Assembly: GCF_015999245.1 (NCBI RefSeq)
Contig: NZ_JAEAMR010000022.1
Location: 823,354 to 887,353, forward strand
Reading direction: 5' to 3'
From: Streptomyces sp. AV19
Lineage (GTDB): Bacteria > Actinomycetota > Actinomycetes > Streptomycetales > Streptomycetaceae
Length of the DNA: 64,000 bases
The notes under the pieces were generated by a model, which ran no database searches, was not told the origin of the DNA, and saw nothing but the letters and a program-made list of their open reading frames with translations. Made by a program: the position numbers and the translations under genes. Below, one piece after another: positions 15,751 through 23,142 of the stretch (within the stretch, counting starts at the first letter, position 1; the number at the start of each line of letters is the position of its first letter).

Positions 15751-17031
15751 CTAGTGGAACTGCTCTTCCTCGGTGGAGCCGGTCAGGGCTGTGGTGGACG
15801 AGGCGGGGTTGACCGCCGTCGAGACGAGATCGAAGTACCCGGTACCCACCTCGCGCTGGTGCCTCACCGCTGTGAAGCCGTCCTCCTGCGCGGCGAACTC
15901 CCGCTCCTGCAGCTCGACATAGGCCGTCATCCCGTGCTCGGCGTAGCCGCGGGCGAGGTCGAACATGGCGTGGTTGAGGGAGTGGAATCCGGCCAGGGTG
16001 ATGAACTGGAAGCGGTAGCCCATCGCGCCCAGCTCCCGCTGGAACTTGGCGATCTGGTCGTCGTCGAGCGCGGCCTTCCAGTTGAAGGAGGGCGAGCAGT
16101 TGTAGGCGAGCATCTTGTCCGGGTGCTCGGCGTGGACGGCCTCGGCGAACTCGCGGGCCTGGGCGAGGTCGGGGGTGCCGGTCTCCACCCAGAGCAGGTC
16201 CGCGTACGGCGCGTAGGCCAGGCCGCGGGCGATGACCGGCGCCATGCCGTTCTCCACCCGGTGGAAGCCCTCGGCCGTCCGCCCGCCCGTGCAGAACCGC
16301 GCGTCGCGCTCGTCCACGTCACTGGTCAGCAGGTTCGCCGCCAGCGCGTCCGTCCGCGCGACGATCAGGGTCGGCACCCCGGCGATGTCGGCGGCCAGGC
16401 GCGCCGCGTTGAGCGTGCGGACGTGCTGCGCGGTGGGGACGAGCACCTTCCCGCCCAGGTGCCCGCACTTCTTCTCGGACGCCAGCTGGTCCTCGTAGTG
16501 GATGCCCGCCGCGCCGGCCGCGATCATCGCCTTCGTCAGCTCGAACGCGTTCAGCGGCCCGCCGAACCCGGCTTCCGCGTCCGCGACGATCGGCGCCAGC
16601 CAGTCGACCGGGTCGTCCCCCTCGGCCGTGGCGATCTGGTCCGCGCGCAACAGCGCGTTGTTGATCCGGCGCACCACCACCGGAACCGAGTTGGCGGGGT
16701 AGAGGCTCTGGTCCGGGTACGTGTGCCCCGCCTGGTTCGCGTCCGCCGCGACCTGCCAGCCGGACAGGTAGATCGCCTGGAGGCCGGCCCGGACCATCTG
16801 CACCGCCTGACCGCCCGTCAGGGCGCCCAGCGCGTGCACGTACTCGCGCTCGTGCAACTGCCGCCACAACCGCTCCGCACCACGCCGCGCCAGGGTGTGC
16901 TCCTCGCGCACACTGCCCGACAGCCGCACCACGTCCTCCGCGGAGTAGGTCCGCCGGATCCCCTTCCACCGCGGATCCGTCGCCCACTGCCGCGTCAATT
17001 CCTCGGCCGTCGTCGTGCCTGCCTGCGCCAT
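15751..17031 (-). CDS. aceA: Isocitrate lyase
   Basis: A 426-residue isocitrate lyase, splitting isocitrate into succinate and glyoxylate. The signature loop KKCGHLGGKVLVP with the catalytic Cys is intact. SGWQVAADANQAGHTYPDQSLYPANSVP, PIVADAEAGFGG, VARTDALAA, WVETGTPD and YNCSPSFNWK are all present. I start at ATG 17031 (MAQAGTTTAEEL), with GGGAG eight bases upstream. An in-frame extension upstream would run through a tandem repeat and is unlikely to be coding. aceB follows 37 bp downstream, giving a glyoxylate-shunt operon for growth on acetate or fatty acids. Confidence 0.96.
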   Translation of the reverse strand: MAQAGTTTAEELTRQWATDPRWKGIRRTYSAEDVVRLSGSVREEHTLARRGAERLWRQLHEREYVHALGALTGGQAVQMVRAGLQAIYLSGWQVAADANQAGHTYPDQSLYPANSVPVVVRRINNALLRADQIATAEGDDPVDWLAPIVADAEAGFGGPLNAFELTKAMIAAGAAGIHYEDQLASEKKCGHLGGKVLVPTAQHVRTLNAARLAADIAGVPTLIVARTDALAANLLTSDVDERDARFCTGGRTAEGFHRVENGMAPVIARGLAYAPYADLLWVETGTPDLAQAREFAEAVHAEHPDKMLAYNCSPSFNWKAALDDDQIAKFQRELGAMGYRFQFITLAGFHSLNHAMFDLARGYAEHGMTAYVELQEREFAAQEDGFTAVRHQREVGTGYFDLVSTAVNPASSTTALTGSTEEEQFH

Positions 17032-17080
17032 GACCGTCTCCCGGTTCGCGTCGACCTTCACGTTCGTCTCCGTGGCAAGC

Positions 17081-17140
17081 GGAGCCCCTTGCGCCGAAGC
17101 CCCTTGTACCGAAGCACCATGCACTGAAGCCCCTTGTACC
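17081..17140. repeat. Four 15-bp tandem repeats upstream of aceA
   Basis: Plus-strand units are 17081-17095 GGAGCCCCTTGCGCC, 17096-17110 GAAGCCCCTTGTACC, 17111-17125 GAAGCACCATGCACT and 17126-17140 GAAGCCCCTTGTACC. Units 2 and 4 are identical. The array lies 50-110 bp upstream of the aceA start codon, in the expected promoter/operator zone. It may be a cooperative regulator-binding site. It could also be read in frame as pentapeptide repeats (GASVQ-like), but no good start lies upstream. Confidence 0.8.
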
Positions 17141-17278
17141 GCGCGGTAGTTCAGATGAGCACGGTCGAACTCCGACGAGCCACACCACGACTGTGACAGT
17201 GGCACTCAGTGCCATCAACAGTCGCTTCCCGCCAATTTCCGCGAACGTCCGGCGTCCGGTGGGCGAACGCGCGGCGAC

Positions 17279-17836
17279 TCACGCGCGCAGCGCCCGCCCG
17301 CAGCGCCAGTTCCACCGCCCCGCCCGCCCGGTGAGCTCCGTCGCCGTCAGCGGCGGGACGTCCAGCCGCCAGAAGACGGCGGGCGACAGGCCCAACGCGC
17401 CGATCACGGCGGCGCGGACGACGGCCGGCGGGACGACGGCCAGCACCCTGCCACCGGCCTCGGCCTGCGACGCGAGCCATCCCGCGGCCCGCGCGACCAG
17501 GGCGGGCAGCGCCTCCCCGCCGTGCGGCGCCGCCTCGGGGTCCGACAGCCAGGCGGCCATCGCCTCCGGCTCGTCCGCGGCCACGTCGTCGAGCTCCCTG
17601 CCCCGCCACCGCCCTACGTCCAGATCGCCCAACTCCGTTGCTGGCACCGCGTGCACTCCCAGGGCGTCCACGGTCGCCCGGCAGCGCGCCTCCGGGGCGG
17701 AGTACGCCCGGACGAAGGCGGGCAGAGCGCCCGCGGCCGCCTCCGCCCGCCGCAACGCGGCCGCGTCCGGCATCTCGTCGCCGAAGCGCGCCACCTGCCC
17801 CGTGACCGGCGCGACCAGCACCACCCGTACCGTCAA
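17279..17836 (-). CDS. Histidine phosphatase-fold protein lacking catalytic histidines
   Basis: A 185-residue protein from TTG 17836, behind GGAGGAG. The alpha/beta pattern is that of the phosphoglycerate-mutase/CobC-like fold: TELGDLDVGRWRGRELDDV, then PHGGEALPALVARAAGWL. However, the RHG motif after beta-1 is APV (VVLVAPVTGQ) and the second His motif (usually SHG) is PPA (AVVPPAVVRAA). It is therefore probably a pseudoenzyme. It is divergent from cbtBA across a cobalamin riboswitch, so a link to cobalt or cobinamide handling is likely, perhaps ligand binding. Confidence 0.75.
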   Translation of the reverse strand: MTVRVVLVAPVTGQVARFGDEMPDAAALRRAEAAAGALPAFVRAYSAPEARCRATVDALGVHAVPATELGDLDVGRWRGRELDDVAADEPEAMAAWLSDPEAAPHGGEALPALVARAAGWLASQAEAGGRVLAVVPPAVVRAAVIGALGLSPAVFWRLDVPPLTATELTGRAGRWNWRCGRALRA

Positions 17837-17924
17837 TCCCGCTCCTCCTCTCCAGCCCCGCACGGCCGGCGACTGGCGCCCCTCCGTGCGCGGGTGCGCA
17901 TCTCCCCGCCCGTAGCCGGGCGTT

Positions 17925-18050
17925 GGCTCAAACGGTACGGTCACCGGGACGCCGGCGACGAAGTTGGCGGAAGCCGGTGGGACTCCGGCACGGTCGCGCC
18001 ACCGTGAAAGCCGGACCCGCCCCTCGCCGCCCCGAACCCGATGACCGGGA
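17925..18050 (+). promoter_or_regulatory. Cobalamin riboswitch upstream of cbtBA
   Basis: The core GGAAGCCGGTGGGACTCCGG is followed by CACGGTCGCGCCACCGTGAA (17969-18008), matching the conserved GGGAA..GGTG.GAATCC..GC.GTCCCGCCACTGTGA element of cobalamin riboswitches. It lies ~70 bp before the cbtB start, which has AGGAGG at 18065-18070. The 5' and 3' limits are estimates. It should shut off cobalt uptake when B12 is sufficient. Confidence 0.75.
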
Positions 18051-18077
18051 CGCGCCCTTCCCTCAGGAGGTCTCGCC

Positions 18078-18284
18078 ATGGCCCACTCCATCCCCACCTC
18101 CCCCGCCACCACTCCCATACCCCTCAAGTCCCTCGCCCCGTGGGCCCTCCTCGTCGGCCTGCTGACGCTTGCCCTGCTCTACTTCGTCGGCGCGGAACAG
18201 GGCGCCACCTCGCTCCTCTCCGGCGCGGGCGTCCACGAGTGGGTCCACGACGCGCGCCACCTGCTCGGCTTCCCCTGCCACTGA
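18078..18284 (+). CDS. cbtB: Cobalt transporter subunit CbtB
   Basis: A 68-residue single-span membrane protein (WALLVGLLTLALLYFVGAEQ). The C-terminal His-rich tail HEWVHDARHLLGFPCH is the CbtB signature proposed to bind cobalt. The start is ATG 18078 behind AGGAGG. cbtA follows 18 bp downstream. The upstream cobalamin riboswitch supports cobalt, rather than another metal, as the cargo. Confidence 0.92.
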   Translation: MAHSIPTSPATTPIPLKSLAPWALLVGLLTLALLYFVGAEQGATSLLSGAGVHEWVHDARHLLGFPCH

Positions 18285-18302
18285 CCCGACGGGGGTACCC
18301 GC

Positions 18303-19058
18303 ATGCGTCCCGTCCCCGTACGTCCCCTGCTCGTCCGCGGCCTGCTCGCCGGCCTGGCCGCGGGCCTCCTGGCCCTGGTCGTGGCCTACCTCCTGGGCGA
18401 GCCCCAGATGAACGCGGCCATCTCCTTCGAGGACGCGCACACCCACGAGCACGGCGCCGAAGTCGTCTCCCGCTCCCTCCAGTCGACGGCCGGGCTCGCC
18501 ACCGGCGTCCTCGCCGAGGCCCTCGCCCTCGGCGGCCTCGCGTCCCTCGCGTACTGCGCGCTCCTGGGCCGCACCGGCCGCTTCGGCCCCCGCGCCACGG
18601 CGGCCCTGCTCTCCGGCGCGGCCCTCCTGGCCGTCCACGTGATCCCGTTCCTCAAGTACCCGGCCAACCCGCCCTCGGTGGGCGAGCCGGACACCATCGG
18701 CACGCGGACGACGCTCTACGTCCTGATGATCGCCCTCAGCGCCCTGCTGTGCGCCGGCGCCGTCCTCCTCGGCCGCCGCCTGTCGCCCCGCCTGGGCCCC
18801 TGGCACGCCACGGTCGCCGCGGCGGCAGCTCTGCTCTCCGCGATCGCTCTGGCGTACGCCCTCCTCCCGCCCGTCGACGAAGTCCCCGCCGACTTCCCGG
18901 CGGACCTCCTGTGGCGCTTCCGCCTCGCGGCACTGGCCGTACCGTGCACGCTGTGGGCGGCGTTCGGCGTCTTCTTCGGCGGGGCGGCCGAACGGCTCGT
19001 CGGTGCCGGGGAGCCGAGCGCCCCGGCCGTCACCCCTGACGGCGCAGGGCACTCCTGA
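18303..19058 (+). CDS. cbtA: Cobalt transporter CbtA
   Basis: A 251-residue membrane protein with five or six hydrophobic segments. The periplasmic-type loop EDAHTHEHGAEVVSRSLQSTAGL carries the conserved His residues, and LLAVHVIPFLKYPANPP and WRFRLAALAVPCTLWAAFGV are CbtA hallmarks. It acts with CbtB in cobalt uptake for B12 synthesis. The last ~18 residues (VGAGEPSAPAVTPDGAGHS) are a disordered tail ending at the edge of a transposase remnant. Confidence 0.92.
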   Translation: MRPVPVRPLLVRGLLAGLAAGLLALVVAYLLGEPQMNAAISFEDAHTHEHGAEVVSRSLQSTAGLATGVLAEALALGGLASLAYCALLGRTGRFGPRATAALLSGAALLAVHVIPFLKYPANPPSVGEPDTIGTRTTLYVLMIALSALLCAGAVLLGRRLSPRLGPWHATVAAAAALLSAIALAYALLPPVDEVPADFPADLLWRFRLAALAVPCTLWAAFGVFFGGAAERLVGAGEPSAPAVTPDGAGHS

Positions 19059-19059
19059 T

Positions 19060-19173
19060 CAGGGCTCGGGAGATGCCCATCTCAGCTGCACCGTGAGCGA
19101 TCGGCCGGGTCCGGCACCGCTCGACGAGGCGTCGTCGGCCCTCGATGCCGAACGGGGAGCCGGCATGGGTCAA
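19060..19173 (-). pseudogene. IS481-type transposase N-terminal remnant
   Basis: Read on the minus strand from TTG 19173, the frame gives THAGSPFGIEGRRRLVERC and then RTRPIAHGAAEMGISRA. This is the N-terminal HTH of Streptomyces IS481-family transposases, which normally continue SKWVNRYR. The match stops at ~19060, just at the cbtA stop codon; beyond that the frame is unrelated. The start codon overlaps the stop of the neighbouring exporter gene. A decayed insertion therefore fills the whole gap between two convergent genes. Confidence 0.75.
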
Positions 19174-20696
19174 CGAACGCCGCTTTCCTCGACGGCGTCC
19201 TGGGCCAGGGGCTCCGTGCCGGCGTCACCCGTGCCGGGGAAGGTTCTCGGTATCCGGCGCAGGGCGAATGCACCGAGTGCGGCGTGGAGGATGCCCGCGA
19301 TGACGGCAGCGGCGTGCAGAGCGGTGACGAAGGCGGCCTTCGCTTCGCCGATCACGGCGGGCGCGAGGCCGGGGATCCGGAGCGTCTCGTCGAGGGTGCC
19401 GGCGAGGTCGGGTCCCTCGAGCCGGAAGACCAGGGCGGCCAGCGAGCCGAGGAGCGCGATGCCGAGCGCGTTGCCGATCTCGTTGCTGGTCTCGGCGATC
19501 GCCGCCGCGGACCCGGCACGTTCCGCGGGAACCGCGGCGACGGCGGTGTCGGCGACAACACTGAAGGAAATGCCGTAGCCGATGCCGGCGATGACGGTGG
19601 ATGCCAGGTACCAGCCGATCCCGCCGGAGACGCCGGTGGGCAGCAGCAGGAGCAGACCTGCGGCGATGAAGAAGTGGCAGGTGATGAGTGCTGCTCGGGT
19701 GCCGGTACGTGCGACCAGTGCCGGTGTGACGATGCAGGTGACGGTGAGCACGGCGGCGCCGGGGAGCGCGACGAGGGCCGCGTCCAGGACGGGCAGCCCG
19801 AGGACGGACTGGAGGTAGATACCGCCGAGGTAGGCCACTGCCGACCATGCGGCCAGCGGCAGAAGCCCGGTGATGACCGCGATCGTGAACACCCGGTCGC
19901 GGAAGAGCCGGAAGTCGATCAGCGGGTGTTCAAGGCGGAGTTGCCGCCGGGTGAACCACCCCAGGGTGACGATGCCGGCGATCCCCGTGGCCGTCGGGGC
20001 GGCGGACGGCCCCTGTGCGGCGGCGTGCTTGATCGCGTAGACGGTCAGCAGGATGCCCGCGGCGGAGAGCAGAACGCTCAGGACGTCGATGCGGCCGCTC
20101 CGGGTGGCGCGTACCTCGCGGAGCAGGATCGGGGCGAGGGCCAGGAACAGCAGGACGACGGGGAGATTGATCAGGAAGACCGATCCCCACCAGAACCTGC
20201 TCAGCAGCTGTCCGCCGATGACCGGGCCGATCGCGAACCCGGCGGCGAAGGTGGCCGCGAAGATCCCGATCGCCTGTGCTCGCCGGCGTGGGTCGGTGAA
20301 CAGTTCGCCGAGTACCGCCAGCGCCGACGGCAGCAGCGTGGCACCGGCCACGCCCATCAATGCCCGGAAGGCGATCAGCAGTTCCGGCCCGGGTGCGAAC
20401 GCCGCTCCCGCCGAGGCCGCGCCGAACACCGCCGCGCCGGCCATCAGCAGCTTCAGCCGACCGTACCGGTCGCCGATGCTGCCGAACGCGATGAGCAAGG
20501 ACCCGACGGCGAATCCGTAGACGTCCAGGATCCACAACGCCTGACCGGCAGTCGGCGACAGCGCCTGGGTGACCTGGGGCATGGCCAGGAACAGGACCGA
20601 ACCGTCCATCGCGACCAGCAGCACCGGGCCGGTCACCACCAGCAGACCGAGCCACTGCCGCGGACCGGGTGAGTGAGAAACGCGCTGTTCATTCAT
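19170..20696 (-). CDS. MFS drug exporter, DHA2 (14-TM) family
   Basis: A 508-residue membrane protein from ATG 20696 (MNEQRVSHS). Motifs are LVAMDGSVLFLAMPQV in TM1, GDRYGRLKLLMAG (loop 2-3), LLPSALAVLGELFTDPRRRAQAIG and GFAIGPVIGGQLL (antiporter motif C). These are typical of QacA/EmrB-like proton-driven multidrug exporters. It is divergent from an XRE regulator gene with a palindrome between them, so that protein probably controls it. The 3' end abuts the transposase remnant. Confidence 0.9.
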   Translation of the reverse strand: MNEQRVSHSPGPRQWLGLLVVTGPVLLVAMDGSVLFLAMPQVTQALSPTAGQALWILDVYGFAVGSLLIAFGSIGDRYGRLKLLMAGAAVFGAASAGAAFAPGPELLIAFRALMGVAGATLLPSALAVLGELFTDPRRRAQAIGIFAATFAAGFAIGPVIGGQLLSRFWWGSVFLINLPVVLLFLALAPILLREVRATRSGRIDVLSVLLSAAGILLTVYAIKHAAAQGPSAAPTATGIAGIVTLGWFTRRQLRLEHPLIDFRLFRDRVFTIAVITGLLPLAAWSAVAYLGGIYLQSVLGLPVLDAALVALPGAAVLTVTCIVTPALVARTGTRAALITCHFFIAAGLLLLLPTGVSGGIGWYLASTVIAGIGYGISFSVVADTAVAAVPAERAGSAAAIAETSNEIGNALGIALLGSLAALVFRLEGPDLAGTLDETLRIPGLAPAVIGEAKAAFVTALHAAAVIAGILHAALGAFALRRIPRTFPGTGDAGTEPLAQDAVEESGVR

Positions 20697-20733
20697 GCTC
20701 CGACGGTGCGGCGCGGTCCGCTCGGCAACCAGT

Positions 20734-20746
20734 CCCATGTCATGGG
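20734..20746. promoter_or_regulatory. Palindrome CCCATGTCATGGG, candidate operator
   Basis: A perfect 13-bp inverted repeat centred in the 102-bp gap between the divergent exporter and XRE-regulator genes, 38 bp from the exporter start codon. It is a plausible binding site for the regulator encoded next door. Confidence 0.5.
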
Positions 20747-20798
20747 TACACCTCCCAGGGGCACCCGGACACGGGCCGTCGCGCCTACGCTCGCAGTC

Positions 20799-21701
20799 AT
20801 GGAGTTGGAAAGCCTCGGGGCATATCTCAAGAACCGCCGCGACCGGGTCACACCCGCCGACGCGGGACTGCGCACCTACGGCACCGCCCGCCGCGTACCG
20901 GGCCTGCGCCGTGAGGAGCTCGCGCAGCTCGCCGGCGTGAGCGCCGGCTACTACACGCGGCTGGAACAAGGTCAGGCCGGTACGGCCTCCCGACAGGTCC
21001 TCGACGCGCTCGCAGGCGTGCTCCGGCTCGACCCGGCCGAGACGGCCCACCTGCACAACCTCGCCCGTCGGCCCACCACATCACGCCTGGTCCGTCCCCG
21101 CCCCGAAAAGCCGCACCCACGAGTGCTGGCGCTCCTGGCGTCCCTGGGCGAGACCACGCCGGCCGTCGTGCTCGGCCGCCGCGGCGACGTGCTGGCCTGG
21201 AACCGCACCGGACATGCTCTCGTCGCGGAACACATCGACTTCGACGCGCCCCACGATCTCGCGCGACGGCCGTCCGTCCCCCGGATGTTCTTCCTCGACC
21301 CCCTCACCCGCGACCTGCACCGGAACTGGGACGAACTGGCTCGAATCCATGTCGCCTACCTTCGGCTCACCGCGGGCAGGTACCCCACCGACGCCCGGCT
21401 GGCCGAACTGATCGGCGAACTCACCATGCACAGCGGCGACTTCGCCGCGCTGTGGGCCAAAGGCGACGTGGCGGACTGCACCGTGGGCACCATGCGCCTG
21501 CGACACCCGACCGTCGGAGGGGTCGACGTCGACTACCAGGTGTGGCTCCAGCCCGACAGCCCCGACCACCGGCTCGAGGTCTATACCCCCAACGACAGCG
21601 CCTCGGCCGACGCGCTGCGACTGTTGCACAGCCAAGTTGCCGATCAGCGGGAACCGGAGGCCGCCGCCCTCTCCGAGGCGTCCCGGCATCTGGACGGGTG
21701 A
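20799..21701 (+). CDS. XRE-family regulator with MmyB-like ligand-binding domain
   Basis: A 300-residue protein from ATG 20799 (MELESLGAYLKNRRDRVTP). The N-terminal HTH includes RRVPGLRREELAQLAGVSAGYYTRLEQG, the typical opening of MmyB-type regulators. The rest (~110-290) is the PAS-like MmyB ligand domain: VLGRRGDVLAWNRTGHAL, RNWDELARIHVAYLRL, LWAKGDV, HPTVGGVDVDYQVWLQPDSPDHRLEVYTP. It is divergent from an MFS exporter, the common layout for such sensors of small lipophilic molecules. Confidence 0.9.
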   Translation: MELESLGAYLKNRRDRVTPADAGLRTYGTARRVPGLRREELAQLAGVSAGYYTRLEQGQAGTASRQVLDALAGVLRLDPAETAHLHNLARRPTTSRLVRPRPEKPHPRVLALLASLGETTPAVVLGRRGDVLAWNRTGHALVAEHIDFDAPHDLARRPSVPRMFFLDPLTRDLHRNWDELARIHVAYLRLTAGRYPTDARLAELIGELTMHSGDFAALWAKGDVADCTVGTMRLRHPTVGGVDVDYQVWLQPDSPDHRLEVYTPNDSASADALRLLHSQVADQREPEAAALSEASRHLDG

Positions 21702-22130
21702 CTGTCGCTCTATCACCCTCTGAAAACGGTGGGTCCACACACTGGAGGGGCGTCGACAACGTCCAGTCCCGCAACACCCGGCTCGCGGAACCCGGCGCGC
21801 CGACACCGGCGTTCCGGAACGCGGAGAGCTGCCCCGCGCCGGAGGGCGCCATCCCGTCCCCACACGGAACGGCGCCCTTCGGCTGCCAGGTGAACGTCTC
21901 CCCCCACCGCCTGTGTCACGGATCCCCCCGTGGCGGCCGGACGGCGCCTGGCGCGGGCCTGGGGTGTCGTGGCCCGACAACGGAGTCTGCGGCTCCGGGG
22001 CGGGTGCGGGCAAAGGTCTTCGGGGCTGGCCGAATACGGACACGGGCGAACGCTTACCATCGAGCGGGACAAGTGGAGGTGAGCGTTCCTTCACCCAGCC
22101 CTCACCCCTACCCCGGAGGCCGGAGAAGCC
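21702..22130. other. Non-coding gap, 429 bp
   Basis: No frame here has convincing start, composition or similarity on either strand. Positions 22117-22130 carry the purine-rich CGGAGGCCGGAGAAG leader of the following gene. Some patches look like decayed coding sequence, but I could not assign them. Confidence 0.5.
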
Positions 22131-23135
22131 GTGACCCTGCGCGTGCGCTTCAGCGCCGAGGACCTCGCCCGGGTGCGGCTGACGACGACACCCGACCCGC
22201 TCGCCGAGGCGACGTTCAGCCTGCCGCTGCTCCAGCGGAGCGGCGCGGCCGCGCTGGAGGGGTGGCGGCAGCGGTCGCTGCGGGAGTTGAGCCCGGTGGT
22301 GCGGCCGTTGCTGGAGCTGGCGCCGGCGGGGCTGGACGAGTACGTGCCGGAGGCGTTCATCCGGGTGCGCGGGTCCACGTCGCTGGAGCACAGCCTGGAC
22401 GCGACCTGGAGCATGCCGCGGCACGTGTGGGCGGCCGATCTTTCGGTGGCGCGCGAGTGGCGGCCCTCCGTCCCTCGCTGGATCGACGAACTGCACGACG
22501 GTGACCGGGAGGCGACCCGGCTCGTGGACCGGGCGTTCCGCTCGTACTACGACGCGGTCGTCGCGCCGTACTGGCGGCAGCTCGCCGCGTGCGTCCAGGC
22601 GGACCGGGCGCACCGGGTCCGGCTCATGGCCGAGCACGGCGTGGAGCGGCTGCTCGCCACGCTGCACCCGTCGCTGCGCTGGGAGTCCCCGGTGCTGCAC
22701 GCGCCGTGCTCGATGGACGTCGATCTGCCGCTGGAGGGGCGGGGGCTGTTGCTCACGCCGACGTTCTTCCTGACCGCCCCGGTGTTCCGGCTGGACAGCG
22801 CGGACCCGGACGCGCCGCTGGAGGTGCGCTACCCGGTGGCGCGGGAGCTGGGCGTGTATCAGGCGGTGCTGGCGCCGACCGGAAGCGGCGACGAGCATCT
22901 GGGGCATCTGAGCGGGCTGTTGGGACGGACCCGGGCCCGCGTGCTGGACGCCGCCGCGGCCGGGGGCGGGACGGCCGAGCTCGCCCGCCGGGCGGGGATC
23001 TCCCCCGCGTCGGCGAGCGAGCACGCGACGGTCCTGCGGACGGCCGGGCTGATCACGACGCAGCGCACGGGCTCGTCGGTGCGGCACCGGCTGACGCCGC
23101 TGGGGCGGGCGCTGCTGGACGGCACGCCCTGCTGA
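22131..23135 (+). CDS. DUF5937/ArsR-type winged-helix regulator
   Basis: A 334-residue protein from GTG 22131 after CGGAGGCCGGAGAAGCC. The first ~240 residues form a conserved domain (MTLRVRFSAEDLARVRL; APYWRQLAACVQADRAHR; GLLLTPTFFL). The C-terminal ~90 residues are an ArsR-like winged helix (GGTAELARRAGISPASASEHATVLRTAGLI, then GSSVRHRLTPLGRALL). Such proteins are common as orphan Streptomyces regulators of unknown ligand. It is convergent with the first gene of the biosynthetic cluster and may or may not regulate it. Confidence 0.8.
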   Translation: MTLRVRFSAEDLARVRLTTTPDPLAEATFSLPLLQRSGAAALEGWRQRSLRELSPVVRPLLELAPAGLDEYVPEAFIRVRGSTSLEHSLDATWSMPRHVWAADLSVAREWRPSVPRWIDELHDGDREATRLVDRAFRSYYDAVVAPYWRQLAACVQADRAHRVRLMAEHGVERLLATLHPSLRWESPVLHAPCSMDVDLPLEGRGLLLTPTFFLTAPVFRLDSADPDAPLEVRYPVARELGVYQAVLAPTGSGDEHLGHLSGLLGRTRARVLDAAAAGGGTAELARRAGISPASASEHATVLRTAGLITTQRTGSSVRHRLTPLGRALLDGTPC

Positions 23136-23142
23136 GGCGGGG

